From Chthoniobacter sp. (GTDB lineage: Bacteria; Verrucomicrobiota; Verrucomicrobiia; Chthoniobacterales; Chthoniobacteraceae), in assembly GCA_021414005.1 (NCBI GenBank), contig JAIOPH010000034.1, forward strand, positions 62,001 through 126,000: a stretch of 64,000 nt of DNA. The letters run 5' to 3'. The stretch's first letter is position 1; the number at the start of each line of letters is the position of its first letter. The notes beneath the pieces are model-generated. The model was not told the DNA's origin and made no database searches. It was given only the letters and a program-made list of their open reading frames with translations. The translations under genes were made by a program, and so were the position numbers. This document shows positions 43,557 through 51,917 of the stretch, one piece after another.

Positions 43557-44663
43557 TCACCAGCGATAACGGCTGCGCATTTTGATCCGCAGCACGATGG
43601 AGGTCAGCGCGATGCCCATGACGATGAAAAGGAAGACGAAGGCCGAGCCGTATTGCACGCGCTCGGTGTATTCGTTCTGCGGGATTTTCGAGCTGACCAC
43701 GTAGATGTGGTAGGGCAGCGCCATGACGCCCTGAAAAAGCATGTCGAGCGGGCGCTCCACGTCCCACGGCATCTTGTCGCGCACCACATAGGCCGCGGTA
43801 AACATGATGGGCGCGGTCTCGCCGGCCACGCGCGCGATGCCGAGGATGGACGACGTGAGCATGCCGGGCAGTGCGTAGGGCAGGACGTTGGTGCGGATGG
43901 ACTGCCACTTCGTCGCGCCGAGCGCGAGCGAGCCCTCGCGGAAGCCCATCGGCACTGCTTTCAGCGACTCCTCGCTCGCGGTGATGACCACGGGGAGCGC
44001 CATGAAGGCGAGCGTGAACCAGCCGGAAAGCAGGCAGACGTTCCAGCCGGAAAAATTCAGGTAGTGACCGAAGCCCACGGGCAGACTCGCGACGGCAGGG
44101 TTGTCGAAGTTTTGCAGCACCGGCATGAAGACCACAAACAGGCCGAGACCGAAGAGGCCGAAGACGATGGACGGCACGCCCGCGAGATTGAGGATGGCGA
44201 GACGGAGGAAGGTCACGAAGCGCCCGTGCGTGCTGTATTCGTTCAGGTAAATGGCGCTGCTGATGCCGATGAACAGCGAGATGGCCATCGAGCCGACGAC
44301 GAGCAGTACCGTGCCGACAATACACGGCCAGATGCCGCCCGAGCTATACACGTAGCTCTCGGCGGCGATGTCCTGAAGGTTGTGGTCTTCCTTGAACTTC
44401 CGAAACTCCCGGTCGCCCATTTTCAATTTCACGCCCTCGTGCTCGAAGACGAAAAGCGTCTCCGGTGCCTGGCTCAAGAACGGGACGTTGATGAAAGGCG
44501 CCTTGGTTTGGAAAACCGTGCCCGCGCCTTTGAAAACGATGGTGCCGAAGATGCAGGTGGCGCAGAGCAGGATGAAATACGTGGCCGCGCGAAAGATGCC
44601 GAAGGCCACGCGCTCGACGCTGCGCGCGGAAGTCTGCTGCGCTTTGAAAGGATGAGCGGACAT
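43557..44663 (-). CDS. pstA: Phosphate ABC transporter permease PstA
   Basis: A 368-residue inner-membrane permease with about six helices. It has the family landmarks IGISSAIYLNEYS, LAGVPSIVFGLFGL and ASEESLKAVPMGFREGSLALGATKWQSI (the EAA loop that docks on PstB), and IARVAGETAPIMFTA. Between TM1 and TM2 a periplasmic loop of ~80 residues is longer than in E. coli. Start at MSAHPFK chosen because the frame's earlier Met lies in the repeat-bearing spacer after pstC. Confidence 0.95.
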   Translation of the reverse strand: MSAHPFKAQQTSARSVERVAFGIFRAATYFILLCATCIFGTIVFKGAGTVFQTKAPFINVPFLSQAPETLFVFEHEGVKLKMGDREFRKFKEDHNLQDIAAESYVYSSGGIWPCIVGTVLLVVGSMAISLFIGISSAIYLNEYSTHGRFVTFLRLAILNLAGVPSIVFGLFGLGLFVVFMPVLQNFDNPAVASLPVGFGHYLNFSGWNVCLLSGWFTLAFMALPVVITASEESLKAVPMGFREGSLALGATKWQSIRTNVLPYALPGMLTSSILGIARVAGETAPIMFTAAYVVRDKMPWDVERPLDMLFQGVMALPYHIYVVSSKIPQNEYTERVQYGSAFVFLFIVMGIALTSIVLRIKMRSRYRW

Positions 44664-44676
44664 CAGGAGAAAGCGC

Positions 44677-44792
44677 GAAATCCGAGTTCCGACGGAATGC
44701 AAACGGAGGAAACGAACGGAGCGAACGCCGATTGATCTCGGAGGGTCAGACCTGCGGCTGTTACGGAATTCAACATTCAGATTTCGGATTTC
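44677..44792. repeat. Inverted repeat spanning the pstC-pstA gap
   Basis: GAAATCCGA (44677-44685) pairs with TCGGATTTC (44784-44792), whose last bases lie in the pstC stop codon. The segments next to the arms also match loosely (GTTCCG inside the left arm, CGGAATTC inside the right). In between are TTCGCTCCGTTCGTTTCCTC-like short repeats. The spacer contains no plausible gene and would form a hairpin in the pst transcript. Confidence 0.45.
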
Positions 44793-46398
44793 ACCCGATG
44801 GAGATGCGGTAGCGCCGCACGATGATCTGCGCCACGTAGTTGATCGCGAGCGAGAGGAGGAAAAGCATGATGCCCACCATGAAGAGCGCGCGGTAGTGGA
44901 TGCTGCCGTTCACGACTTCGCCCATCTCCTGCGCGATGATGCCGGTCATGGTGTGGACGGGCTGAAAAAACGCGCCGAGGCCTTCGGTGAAATCGGGGAT
45001 GGCGATGCGGTTGCCGGCACAGAGCAGCACGACCATGGTCTCGCCGATGACCCGCCCGAACCCGAGCAGGATCGCGGAGATGATGCCAGAGAGCGAGGCA
45101 GGAACGAGGATGCGGGCGATGGTCTGAAAGCGGTTCGCGCCGAGCGCGTAGGACGCTTCCTTGAAGTGCTTCGGGACATTGTTGATGGCGTCCTCGGCCA
45201 GCGAGAAAATGGTCGGCACGGCCATGAGTGCGAGGAGGCAGCCGGCGGTCAGTGAGTTCAGGCGCTCGCTCATGGGAAAGCCGGGAAACCAGCTCAGAAA
45301 GGAAAGCTGGGAGAGCGCGCGCAACGCACTGCCGAGCACCGCGACGCCGAAAAAGCCGAGCACCACGGACGGAATCGCCGAGATGAATTCGATGTAGGGT
45401 TTGATGATGTTCTTCTCCCGCACGGACGCGATTTCGCTCACGTAGATCGCCGCGGAGATGCCCAGCGGCACCGCGATAGCGAGCGCGATGAGCGAGACGA
45501 GCAGCGAGCCGACAAAGAGCGGGAGGATGCCATACCAGTCCTGCCAGAAACTTGCGGTCAGCCATTGGCGGCCAAAGAGGAACGAGGTCAGCGAGCGGGA
45601 GAGCGGAATCGGCTCGTCGTGTCGCCACGCCTGCATCGCGCGTTCCGTGCCGGGAATTGCCGCGATGAGCGCCTGGCCCTTGGCTTTCACCGCGTCGATC
45701 TGCCTTTGCAGCTTTGCATCCGGCATGGCCGGGGCGGACGCGAGCGCCGCGCCGAGCTTCGCGGCGAACTGTCTATTTGCCTCCTGATACGCGGGGAACG
45801 CGCCCTTCAGCGTCACTGTCTCCGCCGCGAAATCCACGGGCGTGACCGTGATCTTCTCGGCCTCCTCCGCCTTCCCCGCACCGAGCAGCATCCCCTTCTG
45901 CTCCAGCCGATCATGATTCACCTGCTCCTTTTGTTTGATCGCCGTGGCCGCTTCCGTGAGATCGGAGAGCACGCCCCGCACATCCTCCACGGAATCGCCA
46001 AACGCCGTCGCGAACGCATCGAACGGCGTCAGCCCCTCATTGGCCTGCTCCACGGTTTTGCCCGCCGCCGTCAGCTTCGTGAACTGCGCCAGCCGCGATT
46101 CGTTCAGCGCGCGGTTGAGCGCGGTGTGCTCGTCCACCTGCCGCCGGATGAAGTCCACATACTCCAGCCCGGCCAGCCGGTAGATGCGCAGGTTCCGCAT
46201 GTTCTGGCCGAAAAATCCTGCGCCTTCGCGAAAGAGAAAAATCGTGATCAGCGCCAGCACAACGATCGCTACCACGGCATTGCCGTTGAAAAAATACTTG
46301 ATGATTTCATCCGGCGTCAGTCCCAGCAGCCGGAAGCGATTCCGGTTCAGCAACGCCTCGCCGATGGGGCGGGCAGGCTGGGCGGTGGTGGATTTCAC
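44791..46398 (-). CDS. pstC: Phosphate ABC transporter permease PstC with large periplasmic insertion
   Basis: A 535-residue permease, against ~310-320 in E. coli. TM1 at about 38-60 is followed by ~230 residues of charged, Ala/Glu/Gln-rich, probably coiled-coil sequence (for example TEAATAIKQKEQVNHDRLEQKG) before TM2 at about 297. Thereafter it is a normal PstC: PLGISAAIYVSEIAS, YIEFISAIPSVVLGFFGV, the EAA loop EASYALGANRFQTI and GFGRVIGETMVVLLCAG. The insertion lies on the periplasmic side, where PstS docks. Confidence 0.94.
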   Translation of the reverse strand: MKSTTAQPARPIGEALLNRNRFRLLGLTPDEIIKYFFNGNAVVAIVVLALITIFLFREGAGFFGQNMRNLRIYRLAGLEYVDFIRRQVDEHTALNRALNESRLAQFTKLTAAGKTVEQANEGLTPFDAFATAFGDSVEDVRGVLSDLTEAATAIKQKEQVNHDRLEQKGMLLGAGKAEEAEKITVTPVDFAAETVTLKGAFPAYQEANRQFAAKLGAALASAPAMPDAKLQRQIDAVKAKGQALIAAIPGTERAMQAWRHDEPIPLSRSLTSFLFGRQWLTASFWQDWYGILPLFVGSLLVSLIALAIAVPLGISAAIYVSEIASVREKNIIKPYIEFISAIPSVVLGFFGVAVLGSALRALSQLSFLSWFPGFPMSERLNSLTAGCLLALMAVPTIFSLAEDAINNVPKHFKEASYALGANRFQTIARILVPASLSGIISAILLGFGRVIGETMVVLLCAGNRIAIPDFTEGLGAFFQPVHTMTGIIAQEMGEVVNGSIHYRALFMVGIMLFLLSLAINYVAQIIVRRYRISIG

Positions 46399-46427
46399 GC
46401 GTGGATGAGAGCGAATTTTTTCGCGGA

Positions 46428-46471
46428 TGGAAAAAGGAAAGAGCCCGCACGACGCGACGCCTCGCGGGCTC
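46428..46471 (-). terminator. Intrinsic terminator or attenuator between pstS1 and pstC
   Basis: Minus-strand hairpin with arms GAGCCCGC and GCGGGCTC (46464-46471 and 46441-46448) followed by TTTCCTTTTTCC. It lies 21 bp after the pstS1 stop. Partial read-through would give more binding protein than permease. Confidence 0.7.
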
Positions 46472-46492
46472 CTCGAAAAAACGCCGAAGTAC

Positions 46493-47308
46493 CTACTTCA
46501 CCGGCACAAAACCAACCTTGCGCGCAAGCGCCTGGCCTTCGTCGCTCAGGGTGAAGTCGGTGAACTTCTTCGCCTCCCCGGCGGGCTCGCCGTTGGTGTA
46601 GTAAAAAGTCGGCCGCGCGTAGGCCCACGTTTTGTCGCGCACGGTTTGGTCGGTGAGTTCGATGCCATCGACTTTCAGCACCTTAATCCCGGCCGCCTTC
46701 GTGTAGGCAAGGCCCACGTAGCCGACGCCATTAGGATTCTTCGCCACCTCGGCGGCGATCTGCTCGCTGCCTGCCATCTTCTGCGAACTCGGCGCGTAAT
46801 CGCGCTTCTTCATCGCGAGTTCCTTCCAGTCCGAGTAAGTGCCGGAGGAGGTGTTGCGCGTGTAGATGGAAATCGTCCCCGCTTTCCCGCCGACCGCGCT
46901 CCAGTCGGTCACGTCGCCGGTGAAAATCTGCTCGACCTGCTTCTTCGTCAGGTTCGCGAGCGGGCTCTTCTCGTTCACGATCACCGCGATGCCGTCAAAC
47001 GCCACGATGGTCGGCGTCAGCTTCGTGCCCTTGGCCTGCGCGGCGGATTCCTCGGTCGGCTTGGCGTGACGGCTGGACATGCCGATGTCGGCGGTGGTGT
47101 CGATGATCGCGGTCAGGCCCGTGGTCGAACCTTCGGCGGCAATTTCGAAACTGGTGTCCGGGTTCTTGGCCTTGTAGGCCTCGGCCAGTTGCGGCACGAG
47201 TTTCGCCCCGAGCGTGTCGGAGCCTTTGATGACGAGCTTCCCGGCGGACGCCGTGGAAACAGCGAGCACGAGAGCGGCGGGAATACTGAGGAACTGGATG
47301 GTTTTCAT
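46493..47308 (-). CDS. pstS: Phosphate-binding protein PstS, copy 1
   Basis: A 271-residue periplasmic solute-binding protein with a signal peptide (MKTIQFLSIPAALVLAVSTASA). Phosphate contacts are recognisable: KGSDTLG near the mature start, AAEGSTTG, GMSSRHAKP and the RNTSSGTYSDW segment. It is shorter than E. coli PstS (346), as in the PstS group of many non-proteobacteria. A Pho-box-like element lies 46 bp upstream of its ATG and a terminator separates it from the nearly identical copy 2 upstream, so it has its own promoter. Together with copy 2 it is the probable donor of phosphate to PstCAB. Confidence 0.95.
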   Translation of the reverse strand: MKTIQFLSIPAALVLAVSTASAGKLVIKGSDTLGAKLVPQLAEAYKAKNPDTSFEIAAEGSTTGLTAIIDTTADIGMSSRHAKPTEESAAQAKGTKLTPTIVAFDGIAVIVNEKSPLANLTKKQVEQIFTGDVTDWSAVGGKAGTISIYTRNTSSGTYSDWKELAMKKRDYAPSSQKMAGSEQIAAEVAKNPNGVGYVGLAYTKAAGIKVLKVDGIELTDQTVRDKTWAYARPTFYYTNGEPAGEAKKFTDFTLSDEGQALARKVGFVPVK

Positions 47309-47354
47309 GTTGGGTTGGTTGATTCGGCTGGCGTTCAGCCGCCGACACTCTGGC

Positions 47355-47378
47355 CTGCGTTTGTAACGATCAAATGAC
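47355..47378 (-). promoter_or_regulatory. Candidate Pho box upstream of pstS copy 1
   Basis: Minus strand reads CGTCATTTGAT then CGTTACAAACGCA: two related half-sites (CGTCAT, CGTTAC) 11 bp apart, the spacing of PhoB direct repeats. It is 20/24 identical to an element upstream of the porin gene. Confidence 0.6.
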
Positions 47379-47427
47379 GCTGCTGAAACGAATTAGCGAA
47401 CTCGACAGGGTGGTGAAGTGCATTTGG

Positions 47428-47464
47428 TAAAAAGGCCCGCCGGTCACAAAGGACCAGCGGGCCT
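47428..47464 (-). terminator. Intrinsic terminator after pstS copy 2
   Basis: Minus-strand arms AGGCCCGCTGGTC and GACCGGCGGGCCT (one mismatch) around CTTTGT, followed by TTTT. It starts 18 bp after the stop of copy 2. Confidence 0.85.
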
Positions 47465-47482
47465 CGAACCATACCTAAGAAA

Positions 47483-48298
47483 CTATTTCACCGTCGCGAA
47501 GCCGACCTGGCTGACAATGGCCTGGCCCTTCCCGCCGAGCGTGAAGTCCACAAAGGCCTTCGCCTCCCCGACCGGCTCGCCGTTGGTGTAGAAAAAGGTC
47601 GGACGCGAATACGGGAAGGATTTGTCCCGCACGGTGGCCTGCGACGGCGTGATTCCGTCCACCGGCACCGCCTTGATCCCAGCCGCCTTGAGGTAGGCGA
47701 GGCCGACATAGCCGATGCCGCCGGCGTTCTTGCCGACTTCCGCCGCGATCTGTTCGTTACCGGCCATCTTCTGCGAACCGCCGGCGTAATCGCGCTTCTT
47801 CATCGCCAGCTCCTTGAAGTCGGAATACGTGCCCGACGAAGTGTTGCGTGTGTAGATGGAGATCTTGCCGGGCTTGCCGCCGACCGCGCTCCAGTCGGTG
47901 ATGTCGCCGGTGAAGATCTTCTCGACCTGCTGCCTGGTCAGCCCCTTCACGGGACTGGCCGCATTGACGATGATGGCGATGCCGTCATACGCCACGATCG
48001 TCGGCTTCATGGTTACGCCTTTGGCCGAAGCCGCGGACATCTCCGTCGGCTTGGCGCGCCGGCTGGACATGCCGATGTGCGCGGTGCCGTCGATCAGCGC
48101 GGCGATGCCCGTGGTCGAGCCTTCCGCCGCGATCTGGAAACTGGTGCCGGGATTCGCCGCCTTGTAGGCCTCCGCGAGCTGCGGAACGAGTTTCGCCCCG
48201 AGGGTGTCGGAGCCTTTGATGACGAGTTGCCCGGCCGAAGCCATGGAAGCGGTGAGTGCGCAGAGCGCGGTGGTGGTGAGGAGTTGCTGGAGTTTCAT
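47483..48298 (-). CDS. pstS: Phosphate-binding protein PstS, copy 2
   Basis: A 271-residue tandem paralogue of pstS copy 1, the same length and alignable without gaps over almost the entire mature chain (shared KLVIKGSDTLGAKLVPQLAEAYK-like start, VEKIFTGDITDWSAVGGK, IYTRNTSSGTYSD). The signal peptide is MKLQQLLTTTALCALTASMASA. The phosphate-contact segments are intact (AAEGSTTG, GMSSRRAKP). It follows the porin gene with only a hairpin between; no Pho box of its own was found, so it probably depends on read-through from the porin promoter. Confidence 0.95.
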   Translation of the reverse strand: MKLQQLLTTTALCALTASMASAGQLVIKGSDTLGAKLVPQLAEAYKAANPGTSFQIAAEGSTTGIAALIDGTAHIGMSSRRAKPTEMSAASAKGVTMKPTIVAYDGIAIIVNAASPVKGLTRQQVEKIFTGDITDWSAVGGKPGKISIYTRNTSSGTYSDFKELAMKKRDYAGGSQKMAGNEQIAAEVGKNAGGIGYVGLAYLKAAGIKAVPVDGITPSQATVRDKSFPYSRPTFFYTNGEPVGEAKAFVDFTLGGKGQAIVSQVGFATVK

Positions 48299-48329
48299 GT
48301 TTGGCAAAAAAGAGATGCTTTCCCAGGAA

Positions 48330-48357
48330 GGACCGGTGCCCCGAAAGGCACCGGCCC
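48330..48357 (-). terminator. Hairpin between porin and pstS copy 2
   Basis: Minus-strand arms GGGCCGGTGCC and GGGCACCGGTCC around a short TTTC loop, followed only by TTCC. Strong stem but weak U-tract, so partial termination is likelier than full. Confidence 0.55.
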
Positions 48358-48374
48358 ACACCCAGAAAAAAGGG

Positions 48375-50165
48375 TTAGAATTTCACGTTCACGTCGAACT
48401 GCACGACGTTGATCGCATTGTCCTGGGCAATCGCCGAACCGCCGGTGGCGCGACCGCCGGAAAGGTTCCGGTCGAGATTCCAGGCCATCATGCCGGTCAG
48501 GTTCACAACCACCACATCGGCCAGCTGGTAGGCGAGGCTGAGTTTGAAGCCACGCGTATTCAGTTCGCTGAGCGCGAAGTCCGAGTCATTGAGATTCGGA
48601 TCGAGCGAGGCGATGCCGGATTCGCGATAGTTGAAGTTCAGCGACCAGTCGCCCTTCTTCTTCGTCTCGCCTAGCTGTACTCCGGCCAGCCACGCGATGC
48701 CATCACGCGTCTTGTAGCCGCGATACGCATCGGTCGCCGCATTGCCGGTGCGAAGCTGGTAGATGTCATTGAAGCGGCCCTCGCCGTCCACGTTGTAGGC
48801 AAAGTCCCAATAGACCTTGGTCTTCAGGCTGCCGATCTTGAACGAGATGTCGCCGGGCGCGGTGATGATGTTCAGCTTCCGCGTTTCACCTGCGATGGAC
48901 GGCAGCGTCACGGTGTTCGTGGTCGTAACCGCCACGCCGTCGATGTCGCGCTGCGTCTGGCCGTTCGCCGGTCCGGTCTGGGCAAGGCCCAAAGCGGCGG
49001 CCTGCGCCTTCGCCTGCGCGGCAGTCAGATTCACGGTCGCCCCGCTGCGGACCTGATCGGTCGTCACGGTGCGCGTGGTCGAGCCAGTCGAACTGCCGCC
49101 ACCGACTTTCGTGGTCGTCGGAGAGCTGACCTGCGTGGCCGTGACCACAAAAGGCTGGAGCGTGCCGCCCGTTATGTTGCCCGCCGCGTCGTAGTTCACC
49201 ACGAGACGATTGCGGTCCGTCTTGGTGGTCTGCGTCGTCGTGGTCGAGAGGACGTTGCTGGTATCGGTGAACGAGTTTTCATTGCGCAGCCCCGTGAGAT
49301 GCGACGCCGTGAAGGTCATCCAGGCCGGCGCTAACGTGATGCTCACGTCCTTGTTGAAGTGGTACGTACCAATCAACTGCTCGACGAACAGGTAGCCGTC
49401 GGTCTTGAAATCGGTGCCGATGTTAAACTCGTTGTTGTCCTGATAGAAGAGCTGCCCTGCGACGAGGCTCAACTCCCACGACGAATCGCCATGCACCTCG
49501 GTCGGCGCCATGGATTTGCCGTCCGTGCCGTAGTCGCCCGACGGTCCGGCGAGTCCGCGGCCGAAGAGCTTGTGAAAGTCAATCCGTTCGACGACGCCCG
49601 CCGGGTTGATGTCCGGATCCCACACCATGTCAGTGGTATAAAACGGGTTCTTCTGCTTGCCCGCAATGACCGAGGCCCAGTCGTTTTTGAAACCGAAGAA
49701 CGCCTTCGAGATGAAGATGCCGTCATTGTCAAAGCCGTTGCTGAACGTCTGGTTGCCGGAGTCCGAGTTCTGGCCGGACTGAAGCTGGAAACCGGCGAAC
49801 CAGTTTTCCCCAAACGCCACATCCGCCCCCAACCGCAGCCGGTAGCGCCAGCGCGAACGCTGATCCACATGGTTCGGCGCGGCGATCTGGGCCTCGCGGT
49901 CATCATACTGATACCGCAGACGAAAATCGCCGTAGAGCTTCATCTCGGTGATCGAGCCACTGAGGTTGATCTTTCCCGCGGAAGTTTGCGTCGCGAAATC
50001 GCGCATCATGTCCGCTCGGACCTCCTCGCCTTCCTGGCTGGAGAGGACGCCTTTCTTGACGAGTTTATCGACGAGCGCGCCAGCGTCCTGCGCGTGGGAG
50101 ATGGCGGCTCCCGCTGAAATCAGCGTGAGCATCACCGCAAATTGGAGTGGGGATGTTTTGGACAT
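48375..50165 (-). CDS. Outer-membrane porin heading the pst cluster
   Basis: A 596-residue predicted beta-barrel. Signal peptide to ISHAQ, then a short helical segment (ALVDKLVKKGVLSSQEGEEVRADM) typical of verrucomicrobial/planctomycetal putative porins, which may tether to the wall. Alternating amphipathic strands begin at MKLYGDFRLRYQYDDR and end in VVQFDVNVKF with the C-terminal Phe required for barrel insertion. A Thr/Ser-rich loop (about 290-370) is probably extracellular. It is first in the order porin-pstS2-pstS1-pstCAB-phoU and has a Pho-box-like site ~96 bp upstream, so phosphate-induced anion uptake (as for OprP/PhoE) is the favoured role. Confidence 0.85.
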   Translation of the reverse strand: MSKTSPLQFAVMLTLISAGAAISHAQDAGALVDKLVKKGVLSSQEGEEVRADMMRDFATQTSAGKINLSGSITEMKLYGDFRLRYQYDDREAQIAAPNHVDQRSRWRYRLRLGADVAFGENWFAGFQLQSGQNSDSGNQTFSNGFDNDGIFISKAFFGFKNDWASVIAGKQKNPFYTTDMVWDPDINPAGVVERIDFHKLFGRGLAGPSGDYGTDGKSMAPTEVHGDSSWELSLVAGQLFYQDNNEFNIGTDFKTDGYLFVEQLIGTYHFNKDVSITLAPAWMTFTASHLTGLRNENSFTDTSNVLSTTTTQTTKTDRNRLVVNYDAAGNITGGTLQPFVVTATQVSSPTTTKVGGGSSTGSTTRTVTTDQVRSGATVNLTAAQAKAQAAALGLAQTGPANGQTQRDIDGVAVTTTNTVTLPSIAGETRKLNIITAPGDISFKIGSLKTKVYWDFAYNVDGEGRFNDIYQLRTGNAATDAYRGYKTRDGIAWLAGVQLGETKKKGDWSLNFNYRESGIASLDPNLNDSDFALSELNTRGFKLSLAYQLADVVVVNLTGMMAWNLDRNLSGGRATGGSAIAQDNAINVVQFDVNVKF

Positions 50166-50231
50166 GTCTTGGGTTTTACAGGTTGGTTGGGTTTGGAATT
50201 CCACGACGCTATTGGAGTGTCGCAGGCCGTT

Positions 50232-50624
50232 TCAGTCGAAACAACGACCAAACAATGAGGTGCGTTTGTTACGATTGGATGACGGCTTTGCGTCTTTTAC
50301 GTTAAATCGACGACCTTTTTGCCACCACCGACTGGATGTTCTGTTCAGCATCGTGCCGGTGATCCAGAGCAGCAGCACCACGCCGCAGAACACCACGGGC
50401 ACCGTGGAGACGGCGAGCGCGAGGCGCAGCGATTGGAAGTTCGCGCTGAGCAGCAGGAAGATGACGACGACCGCGACGATCAGGCCGCTGCGAAAGCCAG
50501 CCGACAGACTTTTCACCTTCCTTTCGACCCTCGGCTGCCCGGACTCGCCCGCCAAAGCAGGGAGAACCACGAGAGCGGCGAGGGCGATGGCACCGACGGT
50601 GTGTCGGCAGCGATGCGATGACAT
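50232..50624 (-). pseudogene. RND efflux-pump relic fused to a signal-peptide fragment
   Basis: A 130-codon frame that joins two unrelated pieces. Residues 1-40 look like a Sec signal peptide and mature start (MSSHRCRHTVGAIALAALVV, ending LAGESGQP). Residues 41-94 match one transmembrane segment pair of RND pumps: FRSGLIVAVVVIFLLLSANFQSLRLAL and TVPVVFCGVVLLLWITGTMLN, a diagnostic block found mid-protein in ~1000-residue CzcA/AcrB-type pumps. The match ends abruptly after TMLN and the tail is unrelated. No flanking pump sequence or partner gene remains. It is probably a deletion scar; expression as a small membrane protein cannot be excluded. Confidence 0.65.
50261..50284 (-). promoter_or_regulatory. 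Candidate Pho box upstream of the porin
   Basis: Minus strand reads CGTCATCCAAT then CGTAACAAACGCA: half-sites CGTCAT and CGTAAC 11 bp apart. The match to the pstS1 element is 20 of 24 bases. A weaker second pair (CTCATTGTTTGGTCGTTG) follows directly. It lies within the tail of the RND relic frame. Confidence 0.6.
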
Positions 50625-50714
50625 AAGCGATTCATTTACCCGCTGCGGAGGAAGCCCGCACTCCATTTTCGCCCGGAGACCGGTGGGCAAAAAGACCGCC
50701 CGTATCCACTGCGA

Positions 50715-51899
50715 TCAGCGCCACATCGTCACCGCGCAGCCGATGGCGGCACCGCCGAGCACGAGCCACGTGGAATTGATCCGGCAACACACGATCAAGC
50801 AGGCGCTGGCGGCGGCCAGCGCGAGCGTGGGCCAGTCGATTAGCGCCGCATGCGCCAGTCGCAATGCGACGACGGCCATCAAGGCGAGGGAAGCGACGTT
50901 TAATCCATCGAGAAAGGCCCCGGCCACCGCCGAGCGCCGCAACCGCGGCACGAGTGGCTCGCTGATCGCGACAAAAAAGAACGCCGGCAGGAAGATGCCC
51001 ACCGTCGCAACGCTCGCGCCGGGAATTCCGGCGAGGAGGTAGCCGATGAAAGTCGCCGTGGTGAAGACCGGGCCGGGAGTGATCTGCCCGACAGCGATGG
51101 CGTCGAGCAGTTGCGTCTCGCTGAGCCAATGCCAGCGCTCAACGAGATCCGCCCGCAAAAAGGCGAGCAGCACGTAACCGCTGCCGAAGAGCACGGAGCC
51201 AACTTTGAGGAAGAACAGGAACAGCGGCCCGAGCCCAAAGGCCATTGTGCTCGCACCCGCTGCGCTGGTGGCTGTCGCGAGGACCAGCGTAGGCGCCGCG
51301 GCGTTCAAGGTGGACGAATCGTTCGATCCGGGCTGCTTTAGCCAACGAGGTGCGGCAACGATTGCGCCTGCGCCGAAAAGGATCAGCAGTTCGTTCACCC
51401 CGGCGAGATTCAACACTGCTGCCGTCAGCCCAATCACCGCGAGCGATCGGCTTCTTACCGCCGAGCAAGCCAGCGGCCAAAGCGCGCGGACCACAATCGC
51501 GATGATCACCGGTTTCACGCCGTAAAGCAGCCCCTCGACCTGCGGCAACCGGCCAAAGCGCACGTAGGCCCACGCCAGCACAGTGACCATCAGCATGGCC
51601 GGCAGGATGAAACACACGCCCGCCACGAGCAGCCCCGCCCATCCCGCGCGACGATGCCCGATGTGGATCGCCAATTCCGTCGAGTTCGGACCGGGGATGA
51701 GATTCGTCGCCCCGACGAGATCGAGGAATTCCCCCGAGGTCAGCCACTGCCGCCGCCGGACGACTTCCTCCTCCATCATGGCAATGTGCGCCGCCGGGCC
51801 ACCAAACGCCGTGGCACCCAATTTCAAAAAGACCGCCACGATTTCGCGAAGCCGCGCACGTTCCTGTCGCGCCATCGTGGTATTCGGCAATGCGTCCAT
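50715..51899 (-). CDS. chrA: Chromate transporter, two-domain ChrA
   Basis: A 394-residue membrane protein with two homologous CHR domains. Domain 1 carries FLKLGATAFGGPAAHIAMMEEEVVRRRQW and NLIPGPNSTELAIHIG; domain 2 carries FLKVGSVLFGSGYVLLAFL and DAIAVGQITPGPVFTTATFIGYLLAG. These GGP/GQ-TPGP motifs define the family. It exports chromate by proton- or sulfate-linked antiport; many family members lack demonstrated chromate resistance. Start Met1 or Met9. 18 bp behind the ABC permease gene on the same strand. Confidence 0.94.
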   Translation of the reverse strand: MDALPNTTMARQERARLREIVAVFLKLGATAFGGPAAHIAMMEEEVVRRRQWLTSGEFLDLVGATNLIPGPNSTELAIHIGHRRAGWAGLLVAGVCFILPAMLMVTVLAWAYVRFGRLPQVEGLLYGVKPVIIAIVVRALWPLACSAVRSRSLAVIGLTAAVLNLAGVNELLILFGAGAIVAAPRWLKQPGSNDSSTLNAAAPTLVLATATSAAGASTMAFGLGPLFLFFLKVGSVLFGSGYVLLAFLRADLVERWHWLSETQLLDAIAVGQITPGPVFTTATFIGYLLAGIPGASVATVGIFLPAFFFVAISEPLVPRLRRSAVAGAFLDGLNVASLALMAVVALRLAHAALIDWPTLALAAASACLIVCCRINSTWLVLGGAAIGCAVTMWR

Positions 51900-51917
51900 A
51901 AGACCGCGCAGGGGCGG

